DNA of 64,000 bases from Bacillota bacterium (GCA_023414355.1 JAEZOB010000020.1:22347-86346), one strand, 5' to 3'. Shown: positions 35,601 through 43,636, numbered from the stretch's first letter. Notes: generated from the letters alone by a model not told the origin. Made by a program: numbers and translations.

Positions 35601-35875
35601 GAATTCCGGTGGATCTGGTCATCCTGACGGATGCAGCCCATGGTTACCTTCAGGAAGTAGATTATCTGATCAATGAGCTTACCAGTTCTCTGCGGATTTA
35701 TGACAGTGATGGAGAAAAACCCAGCTTTTTTATGCTCCATACCTATGATCTGGCCCAGTCTGAGCTTGATCTTCTGCATACTGTAGCCAGGGTGGTATTC
35801 TCCTATGAGACCGGAATATATTTTAAAAATGCGAAGGATAATCTGTTTGAGACGCTGGATGAATATGAGGCTTAA
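29681..35875 (+). CDS. cyclic beta-1,2-glucan synthase, N-terminal part (glycosyltransferase and glycoamylase-like modules)
   Basis: A 2064-aa membrane enzyme related to NdvB/Cgs. One helix lies at residues 10-35 and two near 453-510. A GT84/GT2-like glycosyltransferase domain follows with ITLDADTNLL near residue 670 and HRWIRGDWQLFPW near 822; further helices are near 860-900 and 980-1025. A glycoamylase-like module holds FNWYHIGTLEVLSPAYISTV near 1140, PWGISESQYYRF near 1430 and YMAHHQGMILAAINN near 1527. The first beta-sandwich and linker of the phosphorylase part complete it. Full synthases of about 2,800 aa continue into a GH94 catalytic domain; here that part is a separate gene downstream. 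Its TTG start follows AAAGGAGGAAGAAAGCA. Confidence 0.88.
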   Translation: MLILSKEAFNINNFIQLIVLILLLIFIGFILLLLYYRFSHFGKKVDFHETAGKEDEKLCPKDWEKQMLGLAESHDQVKLIRYSFVLDDYNQIAYKKLNKIRDSISEMSSDILSLIPAARWLFDNFQMMYREIKKVRTSGTSYAVLPILMTKQYRGFPRVYIVAKKMVALCNGHISEENISVMLKAYQKKIALTDKEIWVLPEMLGFCLLEEIIKISGEILRLIQIKSDADRFLKERLEVGQEVADISRLLTDVSSYIGTKNISDKKNCVCFLKADQEISSFHSHVLYLLKNMSFDVVSVQRYLDYHFSETGKKLHASDIYQDEGRIESCLETHIRALIVSLRDINELDEEKFFEEYSYLERVLGKDPEGIYQKMDSEAKGMYRGVIVKLSLRYKIYEEKIADTCLALAEEGRTDLHRPHHVGSYLLGKGYPILKARLLNRSEPRILKQKRNRKGYLYFSSLLLIFLAVFVLQSYPLGMLRSIRSTGSIVLIFVITMPMLLGIALEINNFIFTRNIMVKKIPSLNYLAEIPEEARTFVVMPVIVSSVEQGLEYLDRLQKHYLANRQSNLYFALLVDYEDSKEEFLPKDEDIEAALVLRIKELNEQYPFEHQRFSLFIRSRLWNPSENCYMGWERKRGKLEEFNHLLCGATRVETSYSYLLCDESILRSFRYVITLDADTNLLRDNAAKLVGLIDHPLNRPVLDGANQKVLEGYVIIQPSVRNHIVDRKGSPFAKIFGGESGLAHYGAVVSDIYQDIFNEGIYIGKGIYDVKAFHKLLHKKVPENRILSHDLFESCYARTAFSSNAKVMDSFPSSVIAFAKREHRWIRGDWQLFPWLFFKKTADGKTLCALAKWKVFDNLRRSMVPLSKTLFLLMCYSFFPMVWYLWIFPVFFNDIFGLIVLSIATLTQKLFRPKLALVYKGFLKALKTMIKRALLEFIITPYRAYIATDAMLRTLYRLYISRKNLLRWNTAEAVDSSIIHTKRGYFLTMISSLAPAILLFVIIIMIPGSVIGKLLAAGVCLVWTFAYRIAYHISQPSMSRSEQPQDTELLLETARRTWSFFRSFSTKENHFLCPDNCQMSQAEKISDKTSPTNIGLQFLAILSAWDFGFETASSTVLAAEQLMDTVQKLMKWKGHLFNWYHIGTLEVLSPAYISTVDSGNFLGHLVTLKNGLSKLLDQPLYSTAFISELKYLLRQSDNELWQEKDTRNMHVLKDDYHTIGDFIADITEIWDGMTEELSRRECARCRSADADGCVRTKEFLHAVDQMVNEVCTLKLKEESLTNCPSLKKIAEKEKHGANLQNRVRRLCNTIDTILINADFGALFNHQRMLFHIGYHVDTNQLDAGCYDLMASESALTSLLAIASAQIPLKHWYKLGRPLTIVKGIPCFVSWSGTMFEYLMPNLVFKEYEDSVFAQTSEAAVFQHMHYAKEVGIPWGISESQYYRFDLNSNYQYKAFGVPKIRLQPVRKNSMVTAPYATMLALDVAEQGCLENLKELQKLGAFGEFGFYEAIDFNLPSSIDMTPYCIVRSYMAHHQGMILAAINNYLHQGILRERFHAEPMIKAVEVLLEEKRQSHLISLAKRGYTIKIGKPLFQEDGYSSRYISGVAPTVPAVNYLSNGHYSLMITSDGDGFSKYEDRMLYRFRTDVYANTGSYIYIKDKSKGRLWSSAYHPTLTEPEEYQTIFTPYQAEFKRRDGDISTHTLVSLDADLDIEIRKLLLTNHSKEEKRLEITSYLEMVDDTHMAELSHPAFNKLFLESEFLDEEAIFLTRRRGKNTGEKPYLLHMLRTNKKLCRKLEYENDRKKFIGRNNTLVNPDSVVNSIPFSNRSGFCNDPIMSLRAEFCLDAGETVTLAYITGVCASKEEAKLIGEELGVSYRMEDILEKFRLQKDIELKYLEINKTQLNAFQELISPIFYPSNLYRGPGEYILRNDKNQSSLWRFGISGDQPILLLQVSDISEERMIRDVLKAYEYLRINRIPVDLVILTDAAHGYLQEVDYLINELTSSLRIYDSDGEKPSFFMLHTYDLAQSELDLLHTVARVVFSYETGIYFKNAKDNLFETLDEYEA

Positions 35876-36119
35876 GGAGGAAAATCCTCTTATTCTGTAT
35901 GTCAATAAATGTATAGATCAAAGGAGGAAAAACCGCCTATTCTATCTGCTAATAAATGAATAGATCAAAGGAGGAAAAACCTCCTATTCTACCTGTCTAT
36001 AAATGTATATTTCAAAGGAGGAAAAACCTCCTATTCTACCTGTCTATAAATGTATATTTCAGAGGAGGAAAATCCTCCTGTTCTACCTGTCAATAAATGT
36101 ATATCTATTAAAGGAGGAT
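35873..36119. repeat. 47-bp tandem array of hairpinned Shine-Dalgarno units (5.2 copies)
   Basis: Units start at 35873, 35920, 35967, 36014 and 36061 (the last is 49 bp), with a partial sixth at 36110. The first begins at the stop codon of the upstream gene (TAAGGAGG). Each full unit contains AGGAGG-AAAAA-CCTCCT, which pairs the Shine-Dalgarno core with an anti-Shine-Dalgarno, then a T/C-rich stretch and AATAAATG. Units 3 and 4 are identical. The sixth unit keeps AAAGGAGG but loses the CCTCCT arm, and is the working ribosome binding site of the GH94 gene. Confidence 0.92.
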
Positions 36120-36125
36120 TTGGAA

Positions 36126-38573
36126 GTGGAACTTGCGACTATGCCGGTAAATACTTCTCCTAAGGAGACTGCTCCGAAAGAGCAGAGCAAGGAATTTTTT
36201 AACGGTTTCGGAGGTTTTACAGAGGATGGACGAGAGTATGAGATCCTTCTGGAGGGGAACAATCGACCTCCTGCACCATGGATCAATGTAATCGCGAATA
36301 AAAGCTTTGGATTTCAGATATCAGAGGCAGGGGCCGGTTTTACCTGGAGCACGAACAGCAGGGAAAATAAACTGACCTCCTGGTCCAATGATCCTGTGAC
36401 AGACAAGGCCTCCGAGGCAATCTATATCCTGGATGAGGTCTCAGGAGAAGTGATGACCCCTGTCTCACTTGGGAGAATGGATCGGGGAACCTATGTCGTC
36501 AGACATGGCTTCGGCTATTCCCGCTTTCTACATGAGGAGGAGGGCTTAAGTCAGGAAATGACTGTATTTACACCACTACAGGATCCTTTGAAGCTCTGGA
36601 TGGTTAAGCTGACGAATCATTCTGACCAGCTTCGGTATCTGAGACTCACCTGTTATGTAGAATGGGTATTGGGGACGCAGAGAGAGCATACCAACCCTTA
36701 TATAAGAACCTCCTTTGATGGGGCACAGCAGTGTCTTTGCGCCAATAATATCTATACGATGAGTTTTGAAAAAAGCACTGCTTTTCTCTTCTCAAATGAA
36801 GCAATCATCGGATATACCGGAGATCGGAATGAATTTCTGGGACAGAGGGGTAGCATCACCGAGCCTTGGGGAGCACAGATGCGGCTTTCTGAGAATGTCG
36901 GAGTCTGTCTTGACCCTTGCGGAGCTGTTCAGATCTCTGTGGCGATACCGACCGGAGAGAGCAGGACAATCCTATTTGGTCTCGGAGCATGTGCTGACGG
37001 AGCAGAGCGTTTTAAGCTTCGGAGCAAATATTCTGATGTAGCTATGGCTGAACGGGAGCTCGAAGAGGTAAAGGCTTACTGGAACAGGATGCTGGGCTCA
37101 GTGCAGGTTAAGACAAAGGATAAGGCAGTGGACTATCTGGTGAATGGCTGGTTACTTTATCAGACCGTATCCTGCCGTATCAATGCCAGAGCAGCCTTCT
37201 ATCAATGCGGCGGAGCTTATGGATATCGGGATCAGCTTCAGGATACTCTGGCGCTTGTACTCACGGAACCGCAAGCGCTTCGGAAACAGATACTGATCGC
37301 TTGCAGCAGGCAGTTTGAGGAAGGTGATGTGCAGCATTGGTGGCATCCGCCCATGGGAATAGGAGTCAGGACGAGAATCTCTGACGATCTCCTCTGGCTG
37401 CCCTATTGTGTAGCAGCTTATATCCGAAGTACAGGAGACAGGAGCATATTAGGGGAAACAGTCCCCTATATCAAGGGCCCAATTCTTGAGGATGGGCAGC
37501 ATGATCTGATGTTTATCCCGGAAGTTTCCGAGCTTTATGAAAATGTATTTACGCACTGCAGGAAGGCGATAGACAGAACAATTTTAGGGGTTCATGGCCT
37601 TCCCCTGATGGGAGGCGGAGACTGGAATGACGGTATGGATAAGGTGGGCATTGGAGGAAAGGGCGAAAGTGTCTGGCTTGCATGGTTTTTCTATACCTTG
37701 CTTGGCGACTTTATTCCTCTGTGCAGGGAAATGCGTGAGCACACCTATGCTGATGAGCTGCAGAAGAAGCGGGATGCTCTGATTGTCAGTATCGAAGAAC
37801 ATGCCTGGGATGGTGAATGGTATCTGAGGGCATTTTATGATGATGGTGCGAAGCTTGGTACAAAAGACAGCGACGAATGCAGAATTGATTCGATCAGCCA
37901 ATCCTGGAGTGTAATCTCAGGAGGAGCCGACCAGACAAGGGCAAAGACTGCCATGCAGTCGGCATGGCGCTACCTTGTCAGAGAAGAGGAAGCACTTTCA
38001 TTGCTTCTTTATCCACCCTTTGATAAGACGGAGAAGAATCCCGGCTATATCAAAAATTATATCCCGGGGATTCGTGAAAACGGCGGACAATATACCCATG
38101 CTGCAGTCTGGCTTGCCATAGCGACAGCCATGCTGAAGGACTGCAACATGGCACATACGCTCTTTTCCATACTCAATCCCATCCATATTACGCATAATAA
38201 AAAGGATGCGTTTCGTTATGAGAAGGAACCTTATGTCATGATCGCCGATATATCCCTCAGTCCTCCCTACACAGGAAGAGGCGGCTGGAGTTGGTACACC
38301 GGCTCAGCCGGTTGGATGTATCAAGGCCTATTGTTCTGGTTTTTGGGATTTCGCAAAGAAAAAGATGAGCTGCTTCTCGACCCGGCAACACCGGCAAGCT
38401 TCGGTGATTATATCATCAACTATCGTTACGGCACCGCCGAGTACGAAATCCGGGTAGAAAGCCGCAGTAAGGGAAAGCTCACTACAGAAGCTATATCAGT
38501 CGATGGAGTTAATCATCCGGGCAACCGGATAAAGCTGATCGACGATGGGAAGAAACACATCGTGATCGTGTAA
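36126..38573 (+). CDS. GH94 phosphorylase module of a split cyclic beta-1,2-glucan synthase
   Basis: About 815 aa from the GTG at 36126 (a TTG at 36120 is also possible), 7-8 bases after AAAGGAGGA; an ATG at 36003 reads through the tandem array and is unlikely. The N-terminal beta-sandwich opens EFFNGFGGFTEDGREY and PAPWINVIANKSFGFQ, exactly the C-terminal third of NdvB/Cgs. The (alpha/alpha)6 domain holds YRDQLQDTLAL and GGGDWNDGMDKVG, with the GH94 general-acid aspartate near residue 498. In Brucella Cgs this module shortens chains by phosphorolysis and sets ring size. Here it is a separate soluble protein; a stand-alone 1,2-beta-oligoglucan phosphorylase is the alternative. Confidence 0.88.
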   Translation: MELATMPVNTSPKETAPKEQSKEFFNGFGGFTEDGREYEILLEGNNRPPAPWINVIANKSFGFQISEAGAGFTWSTNSRENKLTSWSNDPVTDKASEAIYILDEVSGEVMTPVSLGRMDRGTYVVRHGFGYSRFLHEEEGLSQEMTVFTPLQDPLKLWMVKLTNHSDQLRYLRLTCYVEWVLGTQREHTNPYIRTSFDGAQQCLCANNIYTMSFEKSTAFLFSNEAIIGYTGDRNEFLGQRGSITEPWGAQMRLSENVGVCLDPCGAVQISVAIPTGESRTILFGLGACADGAERFKLRSKYSDVAMAERELEEVKAYWNRMLGSVQVKTKDKAVDYLVNGWLLYQTVSCRINARAAFYQCGGAYGYRDQLQDTLALVLTEPQALRKQILIACSRQFEEGDVQHWWHPPMGIGVRTRISDDLLWLPYCVAAYIRSTGDRSILGETVPYIKGPILEDGQHDLMFIPEVSELYENVFTHCRKAIDRTILGVHGLPLMGGGDWNDGMDKVGIGGKGESVWLAWFFYTLLGDFIPLCREMREHTYADELQKKRDALIVSIEEHAWDGEWYLRAFYDDGAKLGTKDSDECRIDSISQSWSVISGGADQTRAKTAMQSAWRYLVREEEALSLLLYPPFDKTEKNPGYIKNYIPGIRENGGQYTHAAVWLAIATAMLKDCNMAHTLFSILNPIHITHNKKDAFRYEKEPYVMIADISLSPPYTGRGGWSWYTGSAGWMYQGLLFWFLGFRKEKDELLLDPATPASFGDYIINYRYGTAEYEIRVESRSKGKLTTEAISVDGVNHPGNRIKLIDDGKKHIVIV

Positions 38574-38760
38574 AACGTATGGTAAATAGCATGAGTTGAG
38601 GTGCTTATAGGCAAAAATCAAGTTGATTCAAGATGTAATAAGTGGTTTTCAAAGCCCCTTGCGTTCTTTCACTAATATCTTGGTCTAGGACTAGGGGCAA
38701 TCGGGCTATCAGGGTAACTGAATTAATTTATGTGTCGAGATCTATTATTTTTTTGTTCGA
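38574..38760. other. non-coding spacer after the GH94 gene
   Basis: No gene is supported. GCCCCTTG near 38656 and CTAGGGGC near 38692 could pair weakly as a terminator over a 30-base loop. Nothing else is recognised before the fold-back element. Confidence 0.4.
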
Positions 38761-39052
38761 GAGGCTACCGTACGAAATTGTGTGGCGCCTCATTCGATTA
38801 AAGTGTTTATCACAACAATAACTAAAAGGAATAGTTTGTGAAGGATTACTCCATAAGGAGACCGTTTGCCGCCATCGGTACTTAGGTTGTGGCAGTGCAT
38901 TTCTGCCAAAACCTTATGTACCGCTATGAGCGGCAACCGAGTGAGAACGTGTCTCCGTTGGGGTAATTCTTCGCACGCTATTATCATAACTTGTAGTGTG
39001 ATAAACACCACAAGCATAAAAAAGGGCGCCGCACAATTTCGCACGGCAGCCC
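38761..39052. repeat. large fold-back element (about 290 bp)
   Basis: The arms at 38768-38789 and 39025-39046 are 22-base inverted repeats with 20 matches (CCGTACGAAATTGTG... against ...CACAATTTCGCACGG). Pairing continues inward almost to the centre: GTGTTTATCAC/GTGATAAACAC, GAAGGATTACTCC/GGGGTAATTCTTC, GGAGAC/GTCTCC, GTTTGCCGC/GCGGCAAC, GGTAC/GTACC and TGGCAG/CTGCCA around the tip. It therefore folds as one long hairpin. Contained reading frames are short and unlike proteins. It lies between convergent GH94 and parC genes. A MITE-type fold-back element or a long structured RNA are the two readings. Confidence 0.8.
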
Positions 39053-39076
39053 ATTGAACTAGAATTTATTTAGGTG

Positions 39077-41323
39077 TTACAGGGTGGCCTTCTGTCCTTT
39101 GTCCCCACGCTTACGCATACGGACCTTCTTGGCACTTAAGGCTTTGTCACCACACTGGAAGGTATCCGTGTTCTGATTTAAAGCGGTAGCGAAGGCTAAT
39201 GCATCATTTTTCTCAAGCGTAATTGCTTTTACACCACGGCTGGTCTTCTTCAGCTCACTTACCTCAGAGAGAGGGAAGCCGAGGGATAAGCCCTTCTCTG
39301 TCAGGAGGATTACCTTTAAATTGCCTGCAAGGACTTCATGTGCCGATAGCAGATTGATCGCTACAATTTCATCCTTGTCCTCCAGCTTGGTGGAGACGAT
39401 CTGGGAACGATTTGTCTCAAATTCTACACCGGATACCTGTTTGATAAAGCCTGCCTTCGTGGTAAAGAGTAACTGAGATTCATACAGCTGTTCGAAGGAG
39501 GTATAAAGGACAGCATTTTCCTTGCCCAACTTACACAGATTATGGATCAGAATACCCTTATCCTTGAATTTGCATCGAGGAATCGCTTCTGCTTTGACCT
39601 GATACATATTCCCTTCTGCGGTGAAAACACACAATCGGTCATTGTTCTTCATCAGGATCACATAGACGAATTCCTTTAGGTTATCCTCGGAGGCTCTGGA
39701 ATAGCTGACCGCATCGATGGATTTGGTATAACCGAAACGGTCGATCAGGATATAAATATCCTCAATCTTAACCTCCTCCACATAATCGGAAATCGTTGCA
39801 TTGGCAAGTACGGTTCTTCTGTCTTTGTGGAAGACTTTTTTATACTCCCTGAGACGTCCCTTGATTACCTTGTAAAGCTCCTTTGTATCTCCTAGGATCT
39901 TCTGATATTCCTTGATAGAGTTTTTCAGAGAGTCGTTCTCCTCATGAAGCTTTAAGATTTCAAGACCGATCAATTTGCTTAACTGCATCGCGAGGATAGC
40001 ATCTGCCTGACGTTCTGTGAAATCCAGCTTGGAGGCATCTTTTTTGGATTGCTCTGATTTGAAACGGATCTCCTCTGTGTTACCCTCCATGAGACAAGCC
40101 TTTGCCTGCTTTACGGAGGAGCTGCCTCGCAGGATCTCTATAATCAGGTCTATGACATCGGTTGCTTTGATAAGACCGCCGACAATCTCCAGACGTTTGA
40201 GGGCTTTATCCAGCAGGTACTCGTATTCCTTGGTATAAAGCTCTACCTGGAAATTCACGAATTCACTCAGAATGTTCTTTAGGTTAAAGACGATTGGCTG
40301 CTGGTCCTTAACAGCCAGAAGATTAGCGGTATAGGTATCCTCCATGCAGGTCTTCTTATAAAGACCGTTCAGCAGATTATCCAGATCGCGATCCTTCTTA
40401 ACCTCGATTACGATGCGGATCCCTTCCTTGGAGGATTCATCACGCACATCATAAATCTCATCGAATACCTTATCCTTAATCAAAGCAGCGAGGTTCTCGA
40501 CCAGCTTTGTCTTGTTACCGGCGATGGTGTAAGGTATTTCTGTAATCACAATATTCTTACGGCCTGAATCGCCGTTTTCTATCTCGACCTTGGAGCGAAT
40601 TCTGATTTTACCTTCTCCGGTTTCGTACAGTGCCGGAAGATCATCCTGGTTGGTGATAATGCCTCCTGTCGGGAAGTCGGGAGCGGGGATGTAATCCATC
40701 AGCTTCCTGACCGTGATATTCGGATTATCCATATAGGCGATGACGCCGTCAATCACCTCATCCGGATTGTGGGGAGGGATATTGGTTGCCATACCTACCG
40801 CGATACCGGTAGTTCCGTTGATCAGAAGGTTTGGTATCATTGCAGGGAGTACGACAGGTTCCTTCTCGCTGTCATCGAAGTTTGGAACAAAGTCTATCAG
40901 TCCTTTCTCCAAATGATCTAAGAGAGCCATGGAGCCGGGGGAGAGTCTTGCCTCGGTATAACGCATTGCGGCAGCACTATCACCATCGATGGAGCCGAAG
41001 TTACCATGTCCATCAACCAAAGGGACCATCAGGGAGAAATCCTCCGTCATGCGTACCAGTGCTTCGTAGATGGAGCTGTCTCCGTGAGGATGATATTTAC
41101 CCATGGTATCACCGACGATACGGGCACTTTTTCTATGTGGTTTATTGGGATCCAGTCCCAATTCAATCATGGAATACAGAATTCTTCTTTGTACCGGCTT
41201 CAAACCGTCGCGGATATCAGGTAAAGCACGGGCGATAATAACACTCATGGCATAGTCCCGATAACTGGTTTTCATTTCCTCGGAAAAGTCCATCTGAATG
41301 ATCTGATCAGTATTTTTCTTCAT
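39077..41323 (-). CDS. parC: type IIA topoisomerase subunit A (topoisomerase IV ParC)
   Basis: About 748 aa. The breakage-reunion domain has ARALPDIRDGLKPVQRRILY, GKYHPHGDSSIYEALVRM and the active-site tyrosine in AAMRYTEARLS, followed by the tower and coiled coil; a short C-terminal beta-pinwheel region lacks the GyrA box. I start at the ATG at 41323 (MKKNTDQ), which follows ACGGAGGTTACA; an upstream in-frame ATG would overlap that site. It follows parE on the minus strand with a spacer of about 100 bases. Position next to parE, not near dnaA/recF, favours topoisomerase IV over gyrase. Confidence 0.9.
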   Translation of the reverse strand: MKKNTDQIIQMDFSEEMKTSYRDYAMSVIIARALPDIRDGLKPVQRRILYSMIELGLDPNKPHRKSARIVGDTMGKYHPHGDSSIYEALVRMTEDFSLMVPLVDGHGNFGSIDGDSAAAMRYTEARLSPGSMALLDHLEKGLIDFVPNFDDSEKEPVVLPAMIPNLLINGTTGIAVGMATNIPPHNPDEVIDGVIAYMDNPNITVRKLMDYIPAPDFPTGGIITNQDDLPALYETGEGKIRIRSKVEIENGDSGRKNIVITEIPYTIAGNKTKLVENLAALIKDKVFDEIYDVRDESSKEGIRIVIEVKKDRDLDNLLNGLYKKTCMEDTYTANLLAVKDQQPIVFNLKNILSEFVNFQVELYTKEYEYLLDKALKRLEIVGGLIKATDVIDLIIEILRGSSSVKQAKACLMEGNTEEIRFKSEQSKKDASKLDFTERQADAILAMQLSKLIGLEILKLHEENDSLKNSIKEYQKILGDTKELYKVIKGRLREYKKVFHKDRRTVLANATISDYVEEVKIEDIYILIDRFGYTKSIDAVSYSRASEDNLKEFVYVILMKNNDRLCVFTAEGNMYQVKAEAIPRCKFKDKGILIHNLCKLGKENAVLYTSFEQLYESQLLFTTKAGFIKQVSGVEFETNRSQIVSTKLEDKDEIVAINLLSAHEVLAGNLKVILLTEKGLSLGFPLSEVSELKKTSRGVKAITLEKNDALAFATALNQNTDTFQCGDKALSAKKVRMRKRGDKGQKATL

Positions 41324-41423
41324 TGTAACCTCCGTAAATCTTGACATATTTTATGTCAGAAGTTCGTACCGAGGATGTCGCAGATACGAACTTTAAGATA
41401 ATTCTGGTTCTTTCAGATTTATT

Positions 41424-43355
41424 TTAGATATCTACCTTCGCATATCTTGCTTCTTCCATAATAAAGCTTCTTCGCGGAGGAACATTGCTGCTCATCAGCA
41501 TGGTTGTGATTTCATCTGCTTCGACGGTATCACTGATAGAGATCTGAGCCAGAATGCGGGTTTCGGGATCTAGCGTGGTTTCCCAAAGCTGATGGGCATC
41601 CATCTCTCCAAGACCTTTATAGCGTTGGAGACTCAGGATTTTATTGCCGTCCTTCTTCCTGAACTTCTCGAGCTCGAAATCATTGAACAGATATTCGGAC
41701 TGCTTTGCTTTCTTACCTTTACCGGAGGTCTCGTAATCAACCTTATAAAGAGGGGGTAGCCCACGGTATACCTTTCCTTCCAGAATTAATTCCGGCATAA
41801 ACCGGTAGAAGAAGGTCAAAAGCAGGGTGCTGATATGAGCACCATCGACATCGGCATCGGTTAATATGATGATTTTGTCATAGCGGAGCTTTGAGATATC
41901 GAATTCGTCACCGATACCACAGCCAAAGGTTGCAATCATCTGCTTGATCTCATTGTTGACAAGTATTTTCTCTAAAGTTGCTTTCTCTACATTCAGAATC
42001 TTACCGCGTAAGGGAAGCACTGCCTGAGTTCTTCTGTTTCTGGCGGTTTTTACGGTACCGCCCGCAGAATCACCCTCTACAATATATAATTCACATTCCT
42101 CCGGCTTCTTGGAGGAGCAGGAAGCCAGCTTACTTCTGGTGTCCACATCACTTAACTGCTTCATGACGGCAACCCGGGCCTTATCGCTGGCACGTCTTGC
42201 GTTGAAGGACTTCATGGAATTATCCAGGATGGTCTTTAACACCTCTACGTGTTTGTCAAACCAACGGGTTGACTCTGAGGTGAATACATCCTCTACGGCA
42301 GTCTTTGCATCGGTATTGCCAAGCTTGGTCTTGGTTTGACCTTCAAACTGCGGATCGGGATGCTTGATGGAGATGATGGCCATCAATCCGTTTCGGATGT
42401 CCTTACCATCGAAATTCTCATCCTTTTCCTTTAGGATATTCAGTTCTCTTGCGTATTGGTTCATAACCCTGGTCAGACCGGATTTAAAGCCGGTGACCAG
42501 AGTACCGCCGTCTACAACATTGATACGATTACAGTAGGCATTAATCTGCTCGGTGTAGCTGTCGGTATATTGAAAAGCGATTTCCACTTCGATATCACCG
42601 CTTTTTCCCTCCAGATAGATCGGTTCCTCATGGAGTGGTGCCATCTCACGGGTCAGATAGGAGACAAAGCTCTTGATACCGAACTCCTCCTGATAATTCT
42701 TCTCGATTCCCGTAATCTGATCGGTGAAATGAATTAACAGATTTTTATTTAAAAATGCGATTTCCTTCAGCTTTTTAGTGATAATATCAGCTTTGAATTC
42801 TACAGTTTCAAAGATGGAATCATCGGGATAGAAGATTACCTTTGTTCCGGTATCGGATTTATTACATTTACCGACCACAGGAAGAAGTCCATCCTCCAGC
42901 TTGACGATCGGATGACCGCCGTCAATATATTCGTCACGATATACCTTGCCGTCTCTTTTTACCTCGACAATCATACGCTTACTGAGCGCATTCACTACGG
43001 AGGCGCCGACACCGTGCAGACCACCGGATACCTTGTATGCGGAGTTGCCGAATTTGCCGCCGGCATGAAGAATCGTATAGACCACGCGAACCGAAGGGAT
43101 TTTCTTGGTCGGATGAATATCGACCGGAACTCCTCGCCCGTTGTCACAAATTTCTATGCCGCCGTCCTTTAGTAATGTGATATCGATCCTTGTACAAAAC
43201 CCTGCCAGATGCTCGTCGATACCGTTATCGATGATCTCCCAAATCAGATGATGAAGACCCCTCGGACCCGTACTTCCGATATACATACCGGGACGCTTCC
43301 GAACTGCTTCCAAGCCCTCTAATACGACGATCTGGCTGCCGCTATATTGTTCCAT
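41424..43355 (-). CDS. parE: type IIA topoisomerase subunit B (topoisomerase IV ParE)
   Basis: A 643-aa GHKL ATPase. RKRPGMYIGSTG and DNGRGVPVDIHP lie at the N-terminus, GGLHGVGASVVNALS is the ATP lid, EGDSAGG begins the TOPRIM domain near residue 433, and DADVDGAHISTLLLTFFYR supplies the metal aspartates. AGAAGGGGT precedes the ATG. It pairs with the downstream subunit A gene. GyrB is the alternative name; the linked subunit A without a GyrA box favours ParE. Confidence 0.9.
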   Translation of the reverse strand: MEQYSGSQIVVLEGLEAVRKRPGMYIGSTGPRGLHHLIWEIIDNGIDEHLAGFCTRIDITLLKDGGIEICDNGRGVPVDIHPTKKIPSVRVVYTILHAGGKFGNSAYKVSGGLHGVGASVVNALSKRMIVEVKRDGKVYRDEYIDGGHPIVKLEDGLLPVVGKCNKSDTGTKVIFYPDDSIFETVEFKADIITKKLKEIAFLNKNLLIHFTDQITGIEKNYQEEFGIKSFVSYLTREMAPLHEEPIYLEGKSGDIEVEIAFQYTDSYTEQINAYCNRINVVDGGTLVTGFKSGLTRVMNQYARELNILKEKDENFDGKDIRNGLMAIISIKHPDPQFEGQTKTKLGNTDAKTAVEDVFTSESTRWFDKHVEVLKTILDNSMKSFNARRASDKARVAVMKQLSDVDTRSKLASCSSKKPEECELYIVEGDSAGGTVKTARNRRTQAVLPLRGKILNVEKATLEKILVNNEIKQMIATFGCGIGDEFDISKLRYDKIIILTDADVDGAHISTLLLTFFYRFMPELILEGKVYRGLPPLYKVDYETSGKGKKAKQSEYLFNDFELEKFRKKDGNKILSLQRYKGLGEMDAHQLWETTLDPETRILAQISISDTVEADEITTMLMSSNVPPRRSFIMEEARYAKVDI

Positions 43356-43608
43356 GGTGTAAACCCCTTCTGTAAATGTTTTATCCTGTGACTAAAGTAA
43401 AAAGGTTCAGTATATAGCCCCATATACAATATGCTGATAGGTATACTGCCTTGCTATAGCTATATATTGTGGTAATACTTTAATCATCCTGGTAATTATA
43501 TCACATAAATTGAAAGATTTCCAGAAGTATTGCAATCATACGTTCGTACCATAAAAATGGCCATATTTATGGACAAATTTGTGATTTGCAGAAAAATGAA
43601 AAAAGTGA
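43356..43608. other. divergent spacer upstream of parE
   Basis: AT-rich. CAGTATATAGC (about 43410) and GCTATATATTG (about 43458) form a loose dyad that could act as a regulatory site. No gene is supported. Confidence 0.35.
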
Positions 43609-43636
43609 TTGAAAAAACCGTAGAATGATGTATAAT
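43609..43636 (+). promoter_or_regulatory. promoter of the PHP gene
   Basis: TTGAAA (43609-43614), 16 bases, TATAAT (43631-43636). It gives a leader of about 185 bases. Confidence 0.7.

Noticed and set aside
36003..36125. ATG start giving the GH94 protein 41 extra residues
   Set aside because: The extra residues are translated from the 47-bp repeats, and the best ribosome binding site lies at 36110-36118 before a GTG.
38866..39057. 63-codon reading frame inside the fold-back element
   Set aside because: It is complementary structure read as codons; no ribosome binding site or family resemblance.
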